64,000 nt of DNA from Neobacillus massiliamazoniensis (GCF_001048695.1 NZ_CVRB01000003.1:558001-622000), one strand, 5' to 3'. Shown: positions 51,175-61,298, counted from the stretch's first letter. The notes: generated from the sequence alone by a model not told the origin. Program-made: numbers and translations.

Positions 51175-52830
51175 TTGAATAATAGAAAGTGCTTTAGCAT
51201 AGTAATTTCAGTCATATGTTTAATTCTATTTTCATTTCCTCCTTTAATTTATGCACATGCTTACATAATAAAATCCAATCCATATAATAACGAGGTACTC
51301 AAACAATCACCACAGAAGGTTTCCATCCAGTTTAATGAGACCATTCAATCAGTAAATAACTCAATTCAAATTTACGATGAAAAAGGTAATCGAGTTGATC
51401 AGAAGAATGGGGGTATTAATCCTAAAAACTCAACTATTCTTGAATGCGGGTTAAATCACAACCTTCCTAATAGTGCCTATCGAATCCAATGGAAGGTTAT
51501 ATCAAACGACGGACATCCGGTTCAAGGAGTAATTTCTTTTCAAATAGGTCCTGGAAATAAAGCCAAAGATGGAACGACGGTAAGCCAGAAGTCAAATGGA
51601 TATACACCTCTTTTAGACCTCATCATTATTCGTTGGATTCAGTATTTTAGCAACGCTTGCTATGTCGGAATCCTTTTCTTTTATCTATTGATAATGCCAA
51701 ATGAATTAGCACAAAATGAATTTGTTAAAACAAGATTTTTAAGAATAATAAATTTTTCATTTTTATTTTTACTTTTTAGTATTTTATTGAATTTACCCTT
51801 AATGGCATCCATTGAATTAACCACATCCTGGAGTAATGTGTTAAATGTCCAAACGTTAATGGACATGGTCAGGAATACAGCGCTCGGAAAAATATGGATT
51901 TTACAAGTGGATGATTTGTTTTTCCTATCGATTTTTACTTACCTTTTAAATGCAAAAAAGTTTAATAAACCATTGTTTCCTTGGATTTCTTTCATTTTCG
52001 GAATAGGTTTGTTATTAACAAAGGCTTTGACAGGTCATTCTTTTTCACGGCCAAACCCAACGTTGCCAATTGGCATGGATTTTTTACATTTACTTGCAGC
52101 ATCGATATGGATAGGGAGTTTGGTTGGTATAATCGCTTTCTTTTCATTGAGCAAGATGATGGAAACCAAGAATCTTTACTTTGAAATACTCAGAAGGTTT
52201 TCTAAATGGGGAACCGTCATCGTATTAGTTTTAACGACTACCGGTGTTTTTGGAGCTTTTTTAAACATTCCTAACCTTTCTTCACTTGTTTATACCGATT
52301 ATGGAAATACATTGTTAGGTAAGGTTATACTGCTTGTGGTCATGATCATTATTGCAGCAATAAATTTTTTAAAAGGAAAACGCAAAAAGGAAAAAGGACT
52401 ATCAACATCATTATGGAGTGAATTAATAACCGGGATGATTGTGTTACTCCTTTCAGTTATATTAACCAATTTACCAACAGCAATGGCGTCTCCGGGACCG
52501 GAAAACGTAACGAAAATAGTTGAACATGCAGGTAGCATAACACTGAATATAACACCCAACGCAATTGGTGAAAATACATTACAAGTATCCTTGAAAGATC
52601 AAAATGGGCAAGCAATGAGTAATATTGAGCAGGTTACCTTAACCTTAACTTCTATGGAGAGGGGTATGGGAGATGACACCATTACCTTACACAAAGGAAC
52701 CGATGGTATATATAAAGCGAAGGGTATGGATTTAAATATGGCAGGTCGATGGAACGTCCATGTACACGTTCTAACAAAGGAATTAAATACCATTGATACA
52801 GACATTCGAATTATTGTAGGAAGCCAATAA
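51175..52830 (+). CDS. CopC-CopD fusion copper protein (YcnJ-like)
   Basis: A 551-residue protein. After a signal peptide (to about residue 27) it starts with the CopC copper ligand His28 (AHAYIIKS) and NDGHPVQG, then eight hydrophobic helices of CopD (about 150-440) with LTGHSFSRPNP and FLHLLAASIWIGSL, then a C-terminal YtkA-like beta domain (NITPNAIGENTLQVSLKDQN). This is the layout of B. subtilis YcnJ, a copper importer expressed under copper limitation. Start is TTG behind AGGAGGAA. Confidence 0.88.
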   Translation: MNNRKCFSIVISVICLILFSFPPLIYAHAYIIKSNPYNNEVLKQSPQKVSIQFNETIQSVNNSIQIYDEKGNRVDQKNGGINPKNSTILECGLNHNLPNSAYRIQWKVISNDGHPVQGVISFQIGPGNKAKDGTTVSQKSNGYTPLLDLIIIRWIQYFSNACYVGILFFYLLIMPNELAQNEFVKTRFLRIINFSFLFLLFSILLNLPLMASIELTTSWSNVLNVQTLMDMVRNTALGKIWILQVDDLFFLSIFTYLLNAKKFNKPLFPWISFIFGIGLLLTKALTGHSFSRPNPTLPIGMDFLHLLAASIWIGSLVGIIAFFSLSKMMETKNLYFEILRRFSKWGTVIVLVLTTTGVFGAFLNIPNLSSLVYTDYGNTLLGKVILLVVMIIIAAINFLKGKRKKEKGLSTSLWSELITGMIVLLLSVILTNLPTAMASPGPENVTKIVEHAGSITLNITPNAIGENTLQVSLKDQNGQAMSNIEQVTLTLTSMERGMGDDTITLHKGTDGIYKAKGMDLNMAGRWNVHVHVLTKELNTIDTDIRIIVGSQ

Positions 52831-53113
52831 AAATAATAAATTTTGTTAACCCATTAAAAAATTTTTTGATAGCCCTGTCCAATAAATCAACATTGAATAT
52901 ATGAGTGTGCTTACTAATTATGAAGTACGTCCATCATAAAAGAAAAAAATAAAAGAAATACAAAAATTTAGGATGAAATCAAAGCGTTGGGCTTTTAAAT
53001 ACCCGAAAAAATAATCAAATGAGGACATGATTGCTCTCTTGTTTGTTTTATATTTCGATTCAATTAAATCCAAGAAAGAGATTTATCAGGTATTAAGTAG
53101 AATTTTTTAGTTA
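52831..53113. other. Convergent gap without recognisable features
   Basis: AT-rich, with stops in all frames; no clear terminator hairpin is visible. Confidence 0.5.
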
Positions 53114-54541
53114 TCATGGAACAATTTCAAAAACAGTACCTTGGTTAAAATCAGTCACTTTCATAGAGCCATAAACACCTAAATATAGTCTGGTTTGATC
53201 CAGATTCGTTCCCAAACTAACATAATAAGCTGATTGAGGCCCAAAATTATAATCGGTTTCAATAACACTAAAATCATTTAGTTTACCATCTGTTCTTACC
53301 CTGCTATAAGCTAAAACCCCTCTAACTGGAGATTGAGATTCTTCAACTCGGGCAAAATCGGTAAACACAACACTTCCCGTTAAATCAGGGATTCCATTCC
53401 CCATATATGGCTGCACTCCTGTAAGAGCGGTTCCTCCAAACTTATCAGGCCTTTGATCATTATGAAAATAACTAGTTAAAGGCTGAAGACGCCTCACTGA
53501 AGTTTTTAATGCTTCATCGTAATAAGCAATCGTTTTCTCATTCAAAGCCGGATTCTCTGAGCAGCCCCTTATAAACGAAGTAGGAAAAGCACCTTCCCAT
53601 CCTCGCCATCCAAAGTTAATAAATCCTTCTTCTTCAGATTTCATTAAAGAAGCTTGAATAAGCTGAGTAACCGGTATTGATTTATAATGAAAAAATGAAT
53701 AAATCGACTCTACCAAATCCTGTCCGACATTTCCCACATATTTGATATATTGATTATAAAACCTTTGAAATGAAATGCCTGGCATATTGCGAACCCCTTT
53801 GGCAATTACCGTAAGCGTTTCCTGAATGGGTACGGGAAGTTCATTAAAACGGGTGACCACGGGTGGATTATTGATAAATGTATTCTTAACTACGTCAATT
53901 TCAATTATTTTACCGGCTATTTCCATAATATCCTGGCTTAAATTAAATGGATCATAGCCTGATCCACCATCTCCGGTTGTTAAAACAAGTCTTCCTGTTT
54001 CAGGTGAAAAGTTTAAGCTATTGACACCATTATGATTTAAAAATGGTCTTCTTAAGTTAAGTAATGTCCGTCGTTTTTGAGGTTGACCATTCGATTGTAA
54101 AATCCATTCTTCAACTGTATCAATATGATCATATTGAGTTTCTCTATTTATCCACTTCAGGTTTAAGGTTCTGGGATCACACGGGTTAGGCATAAAAGGT
54201 TCAGAAAGAGCACCTGGACCTTGTGTTCCAGCCATTGAAAAATGAAGATAAAACAGACCGTTATAATAAAATTCGGGATGAAACGCTAGACCTAGCAATC
54301 CCCGTTCATCATATCCACCCCCAAAATCATATCCACCACCAGAAACACCTAGTTTTATGATTCGCGGGCGAATATCTAAAAAAGTCCTTAAACTTGAGTT
54401 TCCTATGTAAAAGATCTCTCCTACCTGGGTTGCAATAAATAATCTTTCAATTGAGTCACCCGGAAGTATAGTTGTTTTCAAAACAGTGGGTAAATTTACC
54501 CTACTAACAATGGGCCGTAAACTAACCTTAACTTTTATCAA
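53114..54541 (-). CDS. PQQ-type glucose/sorbosone dehydrogenase-like protein
   Basis: A 475-residue beta-propeller: LFIATQVGEIFYI, the ERGLLGLAFHPEFYYNGLFYLH hallmark strand region, GRLVLTTGDGGSG, and TALTGVQPYMG. These are features of the GSDH / sorbosone dehydrogenase family, in which PQQ or Ca2+ sites sit in the propeller. A Cys-containing insert and absence of a signal peptide argue for a cytosolic or spore-associated protein, and PQQ binding is unproven. It starts with TTG behind AGAGGGAG. Confidence 0.78.
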   Translation of the reverse strand: MIKVKVSLRPIVSRVNLPTVLKTTILPGDSIERLFIATQVGEIFYIGNSSLRTFLDIRPRIIKLGVSGGGYDFGGGYDERGLLGLAFHPEFYYNGLFYLHFSMAGTQGPGALSEPFMPNPCDPRTLNLKWINRETQYDHIDTVEEWILQSNGQPQKRRTLLNLRRPFLNHNGVNSLNFSPETGRLVLTTGDGGSGYDPFNLSQDIMEIAGKIIEIDVVKNTFINNPPVVTRFNELPVPIQETLTVIAKGVRNMPGISFQRFYNQYIKYVGNVGQDLVESIYSFFHYKSIPVTQLIQASLMKSEEEGFINFGWRGWEGAFPTSFIRGCSENPALNEKTIAYYDEALKTSVRRLQPLTSYFHNDQRPDKFGGTALTGVQPYMGNGIPDLTGSVVFTDFARVEESQSPVRGVLAYSRVRTDGKLNDFSVIETDYNFGPQSAYYVSLGTNLDQTRLYLGVYGSMKVTDFNQGTVFEIVP

Positions 54542-54686
54542 CTAACTTTACACTCCCTCTTATTGTTTTCTTTTACAAGAATATGTTTAGAACTGTTCTA
54601 TTAGTACCAAAATAGCACCGAGGAATCTGACAAGGCATTACTCCATTTGCCGCACCAGCGTATTTAAAACTAAACATACTTTTCGG

Positions 54687-54887
54687 ATGTGCCCCCCAAA
54701 AAAGCTATTTGTTTCGATTGATGAAATGGTACATGAAGATCACCTTCTTCGTATGATTGATAAATATATTAATTTTTCTTTTCTTCTTGAGAAAGTCCGT
54801 CCTTTTTATAGTGATGATAGTGACCGTCTCTTGAGGACAGCTTTTGCTTTACCAGACGCGGTTCTTGAACTCAAGAATGCCACATGA
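54687..54887 (+). pseudogene. IS1182-family transposase N-terminal fragment
   Basis: A 66-codon frame: LFVSIDEMVHEDHLLRMIDK then YINFSFLLEKVRPFYSDDS matches the start of IS1182-type transposases; the sequence then diverges (LLRTAFALPDAVLELKNAT) and stops. The DDE catalytic part is absent. Confidence 0.75.
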
Positions 54888-55011
54888 AGGCAGTTTTGCA
54901 TCTAATTGACGTCATACAAATCAAAAGAAAAAATACTTGATATATTCTAATAATTAGACTAGTATGGTAATTATCATAAACTTGCAAAAAATTTAATAGT
55001 GTTTTGTTACA

Positions 55012-55196
55012 TATTAGTTAAGATGCCTTTTGGGCTTAATAGGGAATCTGGTGAAAGTCCAGAACTGTCCCCGCAACTGTAAGTGTGGACGAAATAGACA
55101 AACCACTGTTTCGTATATTAATAGATATACGAAAACGGGAAGGATCTAAAGTAGGAAGATACACAAGTCAGGAGACCTGTCTTAACTTGTAAAGTT
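55012..55196 (+). ncRNA. Cobalamin riboswitch 1
   Basis: Contains the conserved core: GGGAATCTGGTGAAAGTCC, GTCCCCGCAACTGTAAGTG, and the B12 box AAGTCAGGAGACCTG at 55164-55178. Its expression platform is the terminator at 55279. No gene lies between this aptamer and the second one. Confidence 0.93.
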
Positions 55197-55278
55197 TCGA
55201 TTTCTTCGGGGGTTGAGAAGATGGAACGTTCGCGGTCAAAAGTACTGTTTCATTAACTTTTCTTAACGCTGACGTTTT

Positions 55279-55312
55279 ATCCGTTCAACTCTTGTTGAAC
55301 GGATTTTTTGCT
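55279..55312 (+). terminator. Terminator of riboswitch 1
   Basis: ATCCGTTCAAC / GTTGAACGGAT stem with T-run; about 100 bases after the B12 box. Confidence 0.88.
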
Positions 55313-55345
55313 TTTCAGATTGTTAATGAAAATTGAATACGTTTA

Positions 55346-55522
55346 GGATAGGTGCGCATCAAAGGAAAGAATTGCGCTGAAAAGGGAAGTACGGTTAAAA
55401 TCCGTCACGGTACCCGCCACTGTATGGGGGAGTTTATTGCAAATGTCACTGAAATTTTTTCGGGAAGACGCAATCGAACGATGAGCCTTAGTCAGGAGAC
55501 CTGCCTGTGCCTAATGACTTCA
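55346..55522 (+). ncRNA. Cobalamin riboswitch 2
   Basis: GGTGCGCATCAAAGGAA start, GGGAAGTACGGTTAAAATCC, CGGTACCCGCCACTGTA, and the B12 box TTAGTCAGGAGACCTGCC near 55489-55505. It leads to its own terminator just before cbiW. The core differs from aptamer 1, so the two are not a recent duplication. Confidence 0.93.
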
Positions 55523-55587
55523 TGAACCTACGGGACCATAGGTAGAAGTGCCGGGAAATATATCATTATTTTATGTGTATTTGCTCT

Positions 55588-55619
55588 GCACCCCTATGTG
55601 TTCATAGGGGTGCTTTTTT
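55588..55619 (+). terminator. Terminator of riboswitch 2
   Basis: GCACCCCTATG / CATAGGGGTGC stem with T-run, ending 30 bases before cbiW. Confidence 0.92.
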
Positions 55620-55648
55620 GCGTAATAAAAATAGAAGGAGAGTGTTTT

Positions 55649-56032
55649 ATGACAACCTGGAATTTAAATGGGACGAAACACCATGTGCTAATTTGTAACG
55701 GCAGCAGCTGCATGAGAAAGGGAGGGGAAGAAGCGACACAAGCCATTCGGAATGAAATCGCTAATTTAGATTTGGATTCATTCATTCATACAACACGGAC
55801 ACGGTGCAATGGAAGATGCAATGATGCCCCTGTTGCCATTGTTTATCCAGAAGGAACCTGGTATAAGAACGTGACGCCGGTAGTGGGAAGTCAGATTGTT
55901 CGTCAGCATTTGTCAGGGGGATCCTGTCTTCCGGAATATGTCATCTATCAATATGACCAGGAAGGGTTTATCGCGCCAGAAAGTACTGAATCGATTGAAG
56001 GGGTGTTAAAGCCTGTAAAAAGTAATGTCTAG
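55649..56032 (+). CDS. cbiW: CbiW, [2Fe-2S] ferredoxin-like protein
   Basis: A 127-residue thioredoxin-fold ferredoxin with ligands C16-x4-C21 and C53-x3-C57 (ICNGSSCMRK, TRCNGRCNDAP). In P. megaterium the cobalamin operon begins with the same gene, cbiW, whose product probably supplies electrons for the pathway. The ATG follows GAAGGAGA; the longer frame begins inside the riboswitch terminator and is not real. Confidence 0.88.
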   Translation: MTTWNLNGTKHHVLICNGSSCMRKGGEEATQAIRNEIANLDLDSFIHTTRTRCNGRCNDAPVAIVYPEGTWYKNVTPVVGSQIVRQHLSGGSCLPEYVIYQYDQEGFIAPESTESIEGVLKPVKSNV

Positions 56033-56098
56033 CACCGAACTTTTTTAGATTCATAGGCGACAATTGGAAAGAAATTTTTCGAAGGAGGAGGAACAAGA

Positions 56099-57724
56099 GT
56101 GAAAGGGAAACTGTTGGTTATTGGCTTTGGCCCTGGTGATGAAAAACATATTACCGGACGGGCAAAAGAAGCCATCCAGGAAAGTGATATCATCATCGGT
56201 TACAAAACTTATGTCGATTTGATTAAGGGATTAATTGGAGGAAAGCAAATCATCAGTACTGGAATGACAGAAGAAGTAAGCCGGGCTCAAGAGGCAGTGA
56301 AACAGGCCGAACTCGGTTACACGGTAGCCGTGATTTCGAGTGGTGATGCTGGTGTTTATGGAATGGCAGGACTTGTCTACGAAGTGTTAATCGAAAAAGG
56401 CTGGAAAAAAGCGTCGGGCGTAGAAGTCGAGGTAATCCCTGGTATTTCCGCTATCAACTCGTGTGCCGCATTATTGGGAGCACCAGTGATGCACGATGCC
56501 TGTACCATCAGTTTAAGTGACCATTTAACCCCGTGGAATTTAATTGAGAAGCGGATAGAAGCGGCGGCTCAGGCTGACTTTGTGATTGCTCTATATAACC
56601 CAAAAAGTGGAAGAAGAACGAGGCAGATCGTGGAAGCGCAAAAAATCCTGTTAAAATATCGCTCTCCAGATACGCCGGTGGGATTGGTAAAGAGTGCCTA
56701 CCGAGACAGTCAAAATGTCGTCTTAACCAATTTACAAGACATGCTTGAACATGAAATCGGGATGTTGACGACTGTCATCATCGGAAACTCATCTACCTTT
56801 TTCTACGATGGCTTAATCATAACCCCGCGCGGTTATCAGAGAAAATATACATTAAATCATGCGATCCAGCCATTGAAACCGCATCAACGTCTACAAAAGG
56901 AAGCGGAACCATGGTCATTAGAGCAAACGGAAGATGTTCTGCCATCGAAAAACAAATCAGTGACGGCGATTGCCGTTAAAGAATCACCAAGAGCTCTTGC
57001 AGAGGAAGCCTTACAAATGATTCTTGGTGAAATTCAAGTCCATTCTTCCGATCAAGTGGTTAAGCAGGACTTTCAATCGATTTTTGAGATTGCGGTCAGT
57101 CCTGGTGTAGCCAATAAAAAATTTACAGCGAAACAGATGATGACCCTTTCCGAGATTGTCGGAGAAGAAGGGTCCATGGAATACACGCAGGACCATTTTA
57201 TGAAGCTGCAAATTCTAACTACCCAGCCAGATGACATTGTAGAAAAACTAACTTCAACCAATTTTTTGATTGCTCCAGTTGGGGACGTATTAACCGTCAA
57301 AGCGTGTGACTTTTGTGACGGAGAAAAAAAGGATTCTATCCCTTTTGCAAAGGAACTGCATGAAAGGCTTGGAGGAATGGAACTTCCAAAGGAATTAAAA
57401 CTCGGCGTGAACGGCTGCGGTATGGCCTGCTACGGAGCAGTAAAAGAGGATATTGGCCTGGTCTACCGCAAAGGGGCTTTCGATTTATTTTTAGGAGCAA
57501 AGACAGCTGGTAGAACGGCCCATCCCGGCCAAATCGTAGCGGAAGGGATCGCACCGGATGAAATCGTCGAAGTAGTGGAGCGGATTGTCCAGGAATACAA
57601 ACAGAAAGCCTATCCAAATGAACGGTTCTATAAATTTTTTAAGCGGGTTAAGCAAGTTCAAGGTTTCATGCACCAGGACATAACACCGAATATAAAAATT
57701 GAAGTTCCAATATGTGGGGAGTAA
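56099..57724 (+). CDS. cbiH60: CbiH60, factor III/precorrin-3B C17-methyltransferase with Fe-S domain
   Basis: A 541-residue fusion. Residues 1-245 are the CobJ/CbiH methyltransferase (VIGFGPGDEKHITGRA, SSGDAGVYGMAG, VEVIPGISAINSCAA), which methylates C17 and contracts the corrin ring. About 330-530 is a sulfite/nitrite-reductase-like domain with C403-x2-C406 and C440-x3-C444 ligands for a [4Fe-4S] cluster, as in P. megaterium CbiH60. Starts with GTG behind GGAGGAGG. Confidence 0.93.
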   Translation: MKGKLLVIGFGPGDEKHITGRAKEAIQESDIIIGYKTYVDLIKGLIGGKQIISTGMTEEVSRAQEAVKQAELGYTVAVISSGDAGVYGMAGLVYEVLIEKGWKKASGVEVEVIPGISAINSCAALLGAPVMHDACTISLSDHLTPWNLIEKRIEAAAQADFVIALYNPKSGRRTRQIVEAQKILLKYRSPDTPVGLVKSAYRDSQNVVLTNLQDMLEHEIGMLTTVIIGNSSTFFYDGLIITPRGYQRKYTLNHAIQPLKPHQRLQKEAEPWSLEQTEDVLPSKNKSVTAIAVKESPRALAEEALQMILGEIQVHSSDQVVKQDFQSIFEIAVSPGVANKKFTAKQMMTLSEIVGEEGSMEYTQDHFMKLQILTTQPDDIVEKLTSTNFLIAPVGDVLTVKACDFCDGEKKDSIPFAKELHERLGGMELPKELKLGVNGCGMACYGAVKEDIGLVYRKGAFDLFLGAKTAGRTAHPGQIVAEGIAPDEIVEVVERIVQEYKQKAYPNERFYKFFKRVKQVQGFMHQDITPNIKIEVPICGE

Positions 57725-57770
57725 CCGGGCAATCATTAGGATTAGCACAACAAACAAAGGGGGAAACATT

Positions 57771-58733
57771 TTGAAAGCCATTTTATTTGTGGGTCATGGG
57801 AGTAAAGATCATGAGGGGAATAATCAGGTTCGTGAGTTCATCGAAACGATGAGAAGTACATGGGACGATAGCATCCTGATTGAGACGTGCTTTTTAGAAT
57901 TCGAAAGACCAACGGTGAACCAAGGAATTGAGGTTTGTGTCGCGAAGGGGACCGACCATATTGTGCTGATTCCAATTATGCTCTTACAGGCAGGGCATTC
58001 CAAAATTCATATTCCAGCGGCGATTGATGAGGCCAAGAAGAAATATCCATTCGTACAATTTACTTATGGCAGACCGATTGGTGTCCATGAGGAAACATTT
58101 GAAATTTTAAAAACGAGATTAACAGAAATTGGGGAGAGCTTGGATCTTCCAGAGGATGATACCGCCGTCCTTTTGTTAGGGCGCGGTGGGAGCGATCCGG
58201 ATGCTAATAGTGATTTATATAAGATTGCTAGATTATTATGGGAAAAAACAAACTATAAAATCGTCGAACCTGCTTTTATGGGTGTTACCAATCCCCTTGT
58301 CGATGAAGGGATTGAGCGATGTATAAAGCTTGGGGCCAAGAAAGTGGTTATCCTTCCATACTTTTTATTTACTGGCATTTTGATAAAACGGCTGGATGAG
58401 ATGATGAACCTCTTTCAAACTCAATATTCAGCGGTTGAATTTAAATTAGCTGACTATTTTGGTTATCATCCGAAACTGCAGACGATTTTAACGGAACGGG
58501 TGGAAGAAGCACTCCGCGATGAGGTGAAGATGAACTGTGATACGTGCCAATACCGCCTGAATGTGATGGAACATATCCATCATCACCACCACCATGATCA
58601 TGACCATGACCATGATCATGACCATGACCATGATCATGACCATGACCACGATCATCATCATCATCATGACCACGATCATCATGATCATGATCACCATGAA
58701 CACGCAGTGCAGAAGGTTGGGGATAGAGGATGA
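57771..58733 (+). CDS. cbiX: CbiX, sirohydrochlorin cobaltochelatase with His-rich tail
   Basis: A 320-residue chelatase that inserts cobalt into sirohydrochlorin. Two CbiX half-domains are visible: ILFVGHGSKDHEGNNQVREF with metal-site histidines in the first and LLLGRGGSDPDANSD in the second. C-terminally there is an MNCDTC motif (C256, C259; an Fe-S site in P. megaterium CbiX) and then about 45 residues of HD/HH repeats, probably cobalt storage or delivery. The TTG start follows AAAGGGGGAA; the longer frame starts within cbiH60. Confidence 0.93.
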   Translation: MKAILFVGHGSKDHEGNNQVREFIETMRSTWDDSILIETCFLEFERPTVNQGIEVCVAKGTDHIVLIPIMLLQAGHSKIHIPAAIDEAKKKYPFVQFTYGRPIGVHEETFEILKTRLTEIGESLDLPEDDTAVLLLGRGGSDPDANSDLYKIARLLWEKTNYKIVEPAFMGVTNPLVDEGIERCIKLGAKKVVILPYFLFTGILIKRLDEMMNLFQTQYSAVEFKLADYFGYHPKLQTILTERVEEALRDEVKMNCDTCQYRLNVMEHIHHHHHHDHDHDHDHDHDHDHDHDHDHHHHHDHDHHDHDHHEHAVQKVGDRG

Positions 58734-59527
58734 TTTTAGTATTAGCCGGAACAAGTGATGCACGAGCTCTTGCTTTGGAAATAAAGAAGGATGGCTTTGA
58801 TCCCCTTGCTACGGTTGTCACTGAAAATGCGGCAACTGAATATAGGGAGACCGGGATCAAGGTTCAAACAGGAAGATTAACCGATGAAGAGATGGTGCGT
58901 TTGATTGAGACGAAAGGAATTCAAGCCATCGTCGATGCAAGTCACCCTTTTGCCGAAGAAGCTTCCAAAAACGCGATTCATGCGGCTAAAACGGTGGGAA
59001 TCCCCTATATCCGTTACGAGCGGGAGTCGCAAACGTTCCAATATGAAAAGATGCGAGTTGTCGATAGCTATGAGCAAGCAGCGGAGATCGCAGCCGCCAA
59101 AAAAGGTGTTGTGATGCTGACGACCGGCAGCAAGACCCTTCAGATCTTTACGGAAAAGTTATTAGGCGACCCTGAAATCCGCTTAATCGCCCGGATGTTG
59201 CCGCGCGTTGAAAATATGGAAAAATGCGAGCAACTAGGCCTGCCACAAAAAAATATTGTCGCTATCCAGGGCCCATTCTCAAAAGAGTTCGACCAAGCGC
59301 TTTATCAGCAATATGGCGTGACTTTAATGGTGACAAAAGAGAGTGGGAAAGTCGGATCGGTCGATGAAAAGGTCGAAGCGGCAAAGGAACTGGGAATTGA
59401 GATCATCCTGATAGCCCGTCCAAAACTTAATTATGGAACGGCATATGCCAATTTTATCGATGTCATTCAGGAATTACATAAAAAGGTTGGTTTCACCCCA
59501 ACCGTCACAACACAACATTCATTTTAG
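58730..59527 (+). CDS. cbiJ: CbiJ, cobalt-precorrin-6A reductase
   Basis: A 265-residue protein with the CobK/CbiJ pattern: MILVLAGTSDARALALEIKK, VDASHPFAEEASKNA, and MLTTGSKTL, plus IAIQGPFS-like VAIQGPFSKEF. It reduces cobalt-precorrin-6A with NADH. It overlaps cbiX by 4 bases (ATGA), so the two are translationally coupled. Confidence 0.93.
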   Translation: MILVLAGTSDARALALEIKKDGFDPLATVVTENAATEYRETGIKVQTGRLTDEEMVRLIETKGIQAIVDASHPFAEEASKNAIHAAKTVGIPYIRYERESQTFQYEKMRVVDSYEQAAEIAAAKKGVVMLTTGSKTLQIFTEKLLGDPEIRLIARMLPRVENMEKCEQLGLPQKNIVAIQGPFSKEFDQALYQQYGVTLMVTKESGKVGSVDEKVEAAKELGIEIILIARPKLNYGTAYANFIDVIQELHKKVGFTPTVTTQHSF

Positions 59528-59543
59528 TATAGGAGTGAGAGAA

Positions 59544-60191
59544 ATGGATTTTCGTACCGAATTTAAACCGTTAACGGTCCAACCTGAACAGATTGAGGGA
59601 AGAAGTTTTGAAATGATTAATGAAGAAATTGGTGAGCACCCTTTTACTGAGGAGCAATATCCGATTGTCCAGCGCATCATTCATGCGTCAGCTGACTTTG
59701 AACTCGGAAAAAGCGTCCTCTTCCATCCAGACGCCATCCAATCAGGAATCCGGGCAATTCGAAGCGGGAAAAAAGTGGTCGCGGATGTTCAAATGATTCA
59801 AAGCGGAGCCAATAAAGCACGGATTGAAAAGTACGGTGGAGAAATCAAAGTGTATATTTCCGACCCCGATGTCGTGGAGGAAGCCAAACGCTTAAATACT
59901 ACAAGGGCGATTATCTCGATGCGCAAGGCGATTAAAGAAGCGGACGGCGGGATCTTTGCGATTGGAAATGCCCCAACAGCCCTATTGGAACTAATCCGCC
60001 TGATTAAAGAAGGGGAAACGAAACCAGGTCTTGTCATCGGGCTACCGGTTGGATTTGTTTCCGCCGCTGAATCAAAGGAAGAACTAGCCAAGTTGGATAT
60101 CCCATTCATCACCAATATAGGCCGGAAAGGCGGCAGTACCGTTACCGTTGCGGCATTAAATGCTATTTCCATTATGGCGGACCGGGGATAA
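59544..60191 (+). CDS. cbiC: CbiC, cobalt-precorrin-8 methylmutase
   Basis: A 215-residue protein with the catalytic His in RIIHASADFE, FHPDAIQSGIRAIRSGKKVV, IGNAPTALLELIRLI and GLPVGFVSAAESKEEL, all typical of CbiC/CobH. It moves a methyl group from C11 to C12. GGAGTGAGAG lies before the ATG; the longer frame reads back into cbiJ without a binding site. GC content is above the window average. Confidence 0.94.
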   Translation: MDFRTEFKPLTVQPEQIEGRSFEMINEEIGEHPFTEEQYPIVQRIIHASADFELGKSVLFHPDAIQSGIRAIRSGKKVVADVQMIQSGANKARIEKYGGEIKVYISDPDVVEEAKRLNTTRAIISMRKAIKEADGGIFAIGNAPTALLELIRLIKEGETKPGLVIGLPVGFVSAAESKEELAKLDIPFITNIGRKGGSTVTVAALNAISIMADRG

Positions 60192-60194
60192 CCC

Positions 60195-61298
60195 ATGCAG
60201 GAAGTACCAAAAGGAAAGCTTCGTGAGGGATATACGACCGGGGCATGCGCAACGGCTACAACCAAGGCGGCGCTTACGGCATTAATTACCTGTGAACCGC
60301 AGACAGAGTCAACCATTTACTTACCAGTAAAGCGGTTTGCTACTTTTCATATCGAAAGCTGTGAGGTCACAGAACAAGAAGGGACAGCCAGTACGATTAA
60401 AGACGCGGGGGATGATCCTGATGCCACCCACGGGGCCTTAATCGTTTCAACCGTGTCGTGGTCAGACGTACCCGGCATCGTGCTTGACGGGGGTGTCGGG
60501 GTTGGCCGGGTCACAAAGGACGGCTTGCCCGTTCCCGTCGGGGAGGCAGCGATAAACCCTATGCCACGGAGGATGATCCGTGAGACGGCGGAAGGGGTTT
60601 TAAAAGAATTTGGCATTACGAAAGGGATTAAGATTGTGATTTCTGTACCAGACGGTGAAGAAATTGCCAAAAAGACCCTCAATGGACGCTTAGGAATTAT
60701 CGGCGGAATCTCAATACTCGGGACTCGCGGGATTGTCGTCCCCTTTTCAACAGCAGCCTATAAGGCCAGTATCATTCAGGCCATCAGTGTCGCCCGGGCG
60801 AGCGGCTGTGAGCATATCGCAATTACGACGGGTGGTCGGAGCGAGAAATATGCGATGAAGCAATTCCCCGAACTCCCTGAGGAAGCCTTTATCGAGATGG
60901 GAGACTTTGTCGGCTTTACCCTTAAACAGTGCAAAAAGCAAGGGGTAAAAAGAGTTTCGATGGTGGGTATGATGGGGAAATTTTCTAAAGTTGCGATGGG
61001 CATCATGATGGTTCATTCGAAAAGTGCACCTGTAGATTTTGAATTTTTAGCTGAGGTTTCAAGCCGTTCAGGAGCAGATGCCACTCTTGCCGAGGAAATT
61101 AGAAAGGCGAATACCGCCTCACAGGTTGGAGATTTGATGGCAGCACAGGGCCATCTATCCTTTTTTGAACTGTTAAGCGATAATTGCTGTCTTGCTGCCT
61201 TGAAAGAAGTCGATGGCGGGATTGAGGTAGATACGACCCTTTATACGATGAAGGGGGAATTATTAGGAAAGGCGGTGCGAAATGGTGGTATCGATTAA
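60195..61298 (+). CDS. cbiD: CbiD, cobalt-precorrin-5B C1-methyltransferase
   Basis: A 367-residue protein with the CbiD start [19 protein letters not shown], and [40 protein letters not shown]. It methylates C1 in the anaerobic pathway and its presence marks the route as oxygen-independent. It begins 3 bases after cbiC and overlaps cbiET. Confidence 0.95.
   Translation: MQEVPKGKLREGYTTGACATATTKAALTALITCEPQTESTIYLPVKRFATFHIESCEVTEQEGTASTIKDAGDDPDATHGALIVSTVSWSDVPGIVLDGGVGVGRVTKDGLPVPVGEAAINPMPRRMIRETAEGVLKEFGITKGIKIVISVPDGEEIAKKTLNGRLGIIGGISILGTRGIVVPFSTAAYKASIIQAISVARASGCEHIAITTGGRSEKYAMKQFPELPEEAFIEMGDFVGFTLKQCKKQGVKRVSMVGMMGKFSKVAMGIMMVHSKSAPVDFEFLAEVSSRSGADATLAEEIRKANTASQVGDLMAAQGHLSFFELLSDNCCLAALKEVDGGIEVDTTLYTMKGELLGKAVRNGGID

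Noticed and set aside
55598-55648. Upstream extension of the cbiW frame
   Set aside because: The first codons would lie inside the riboswitch terminator hairpin; a clear ribosome binding site precedes the internal ATG.
58580-58715. CATGAC repeat as a possible CRISPR or satellite
   Set aside because: It lies in frame inside cbiX and encodes the His/Asp tail; no spacers.
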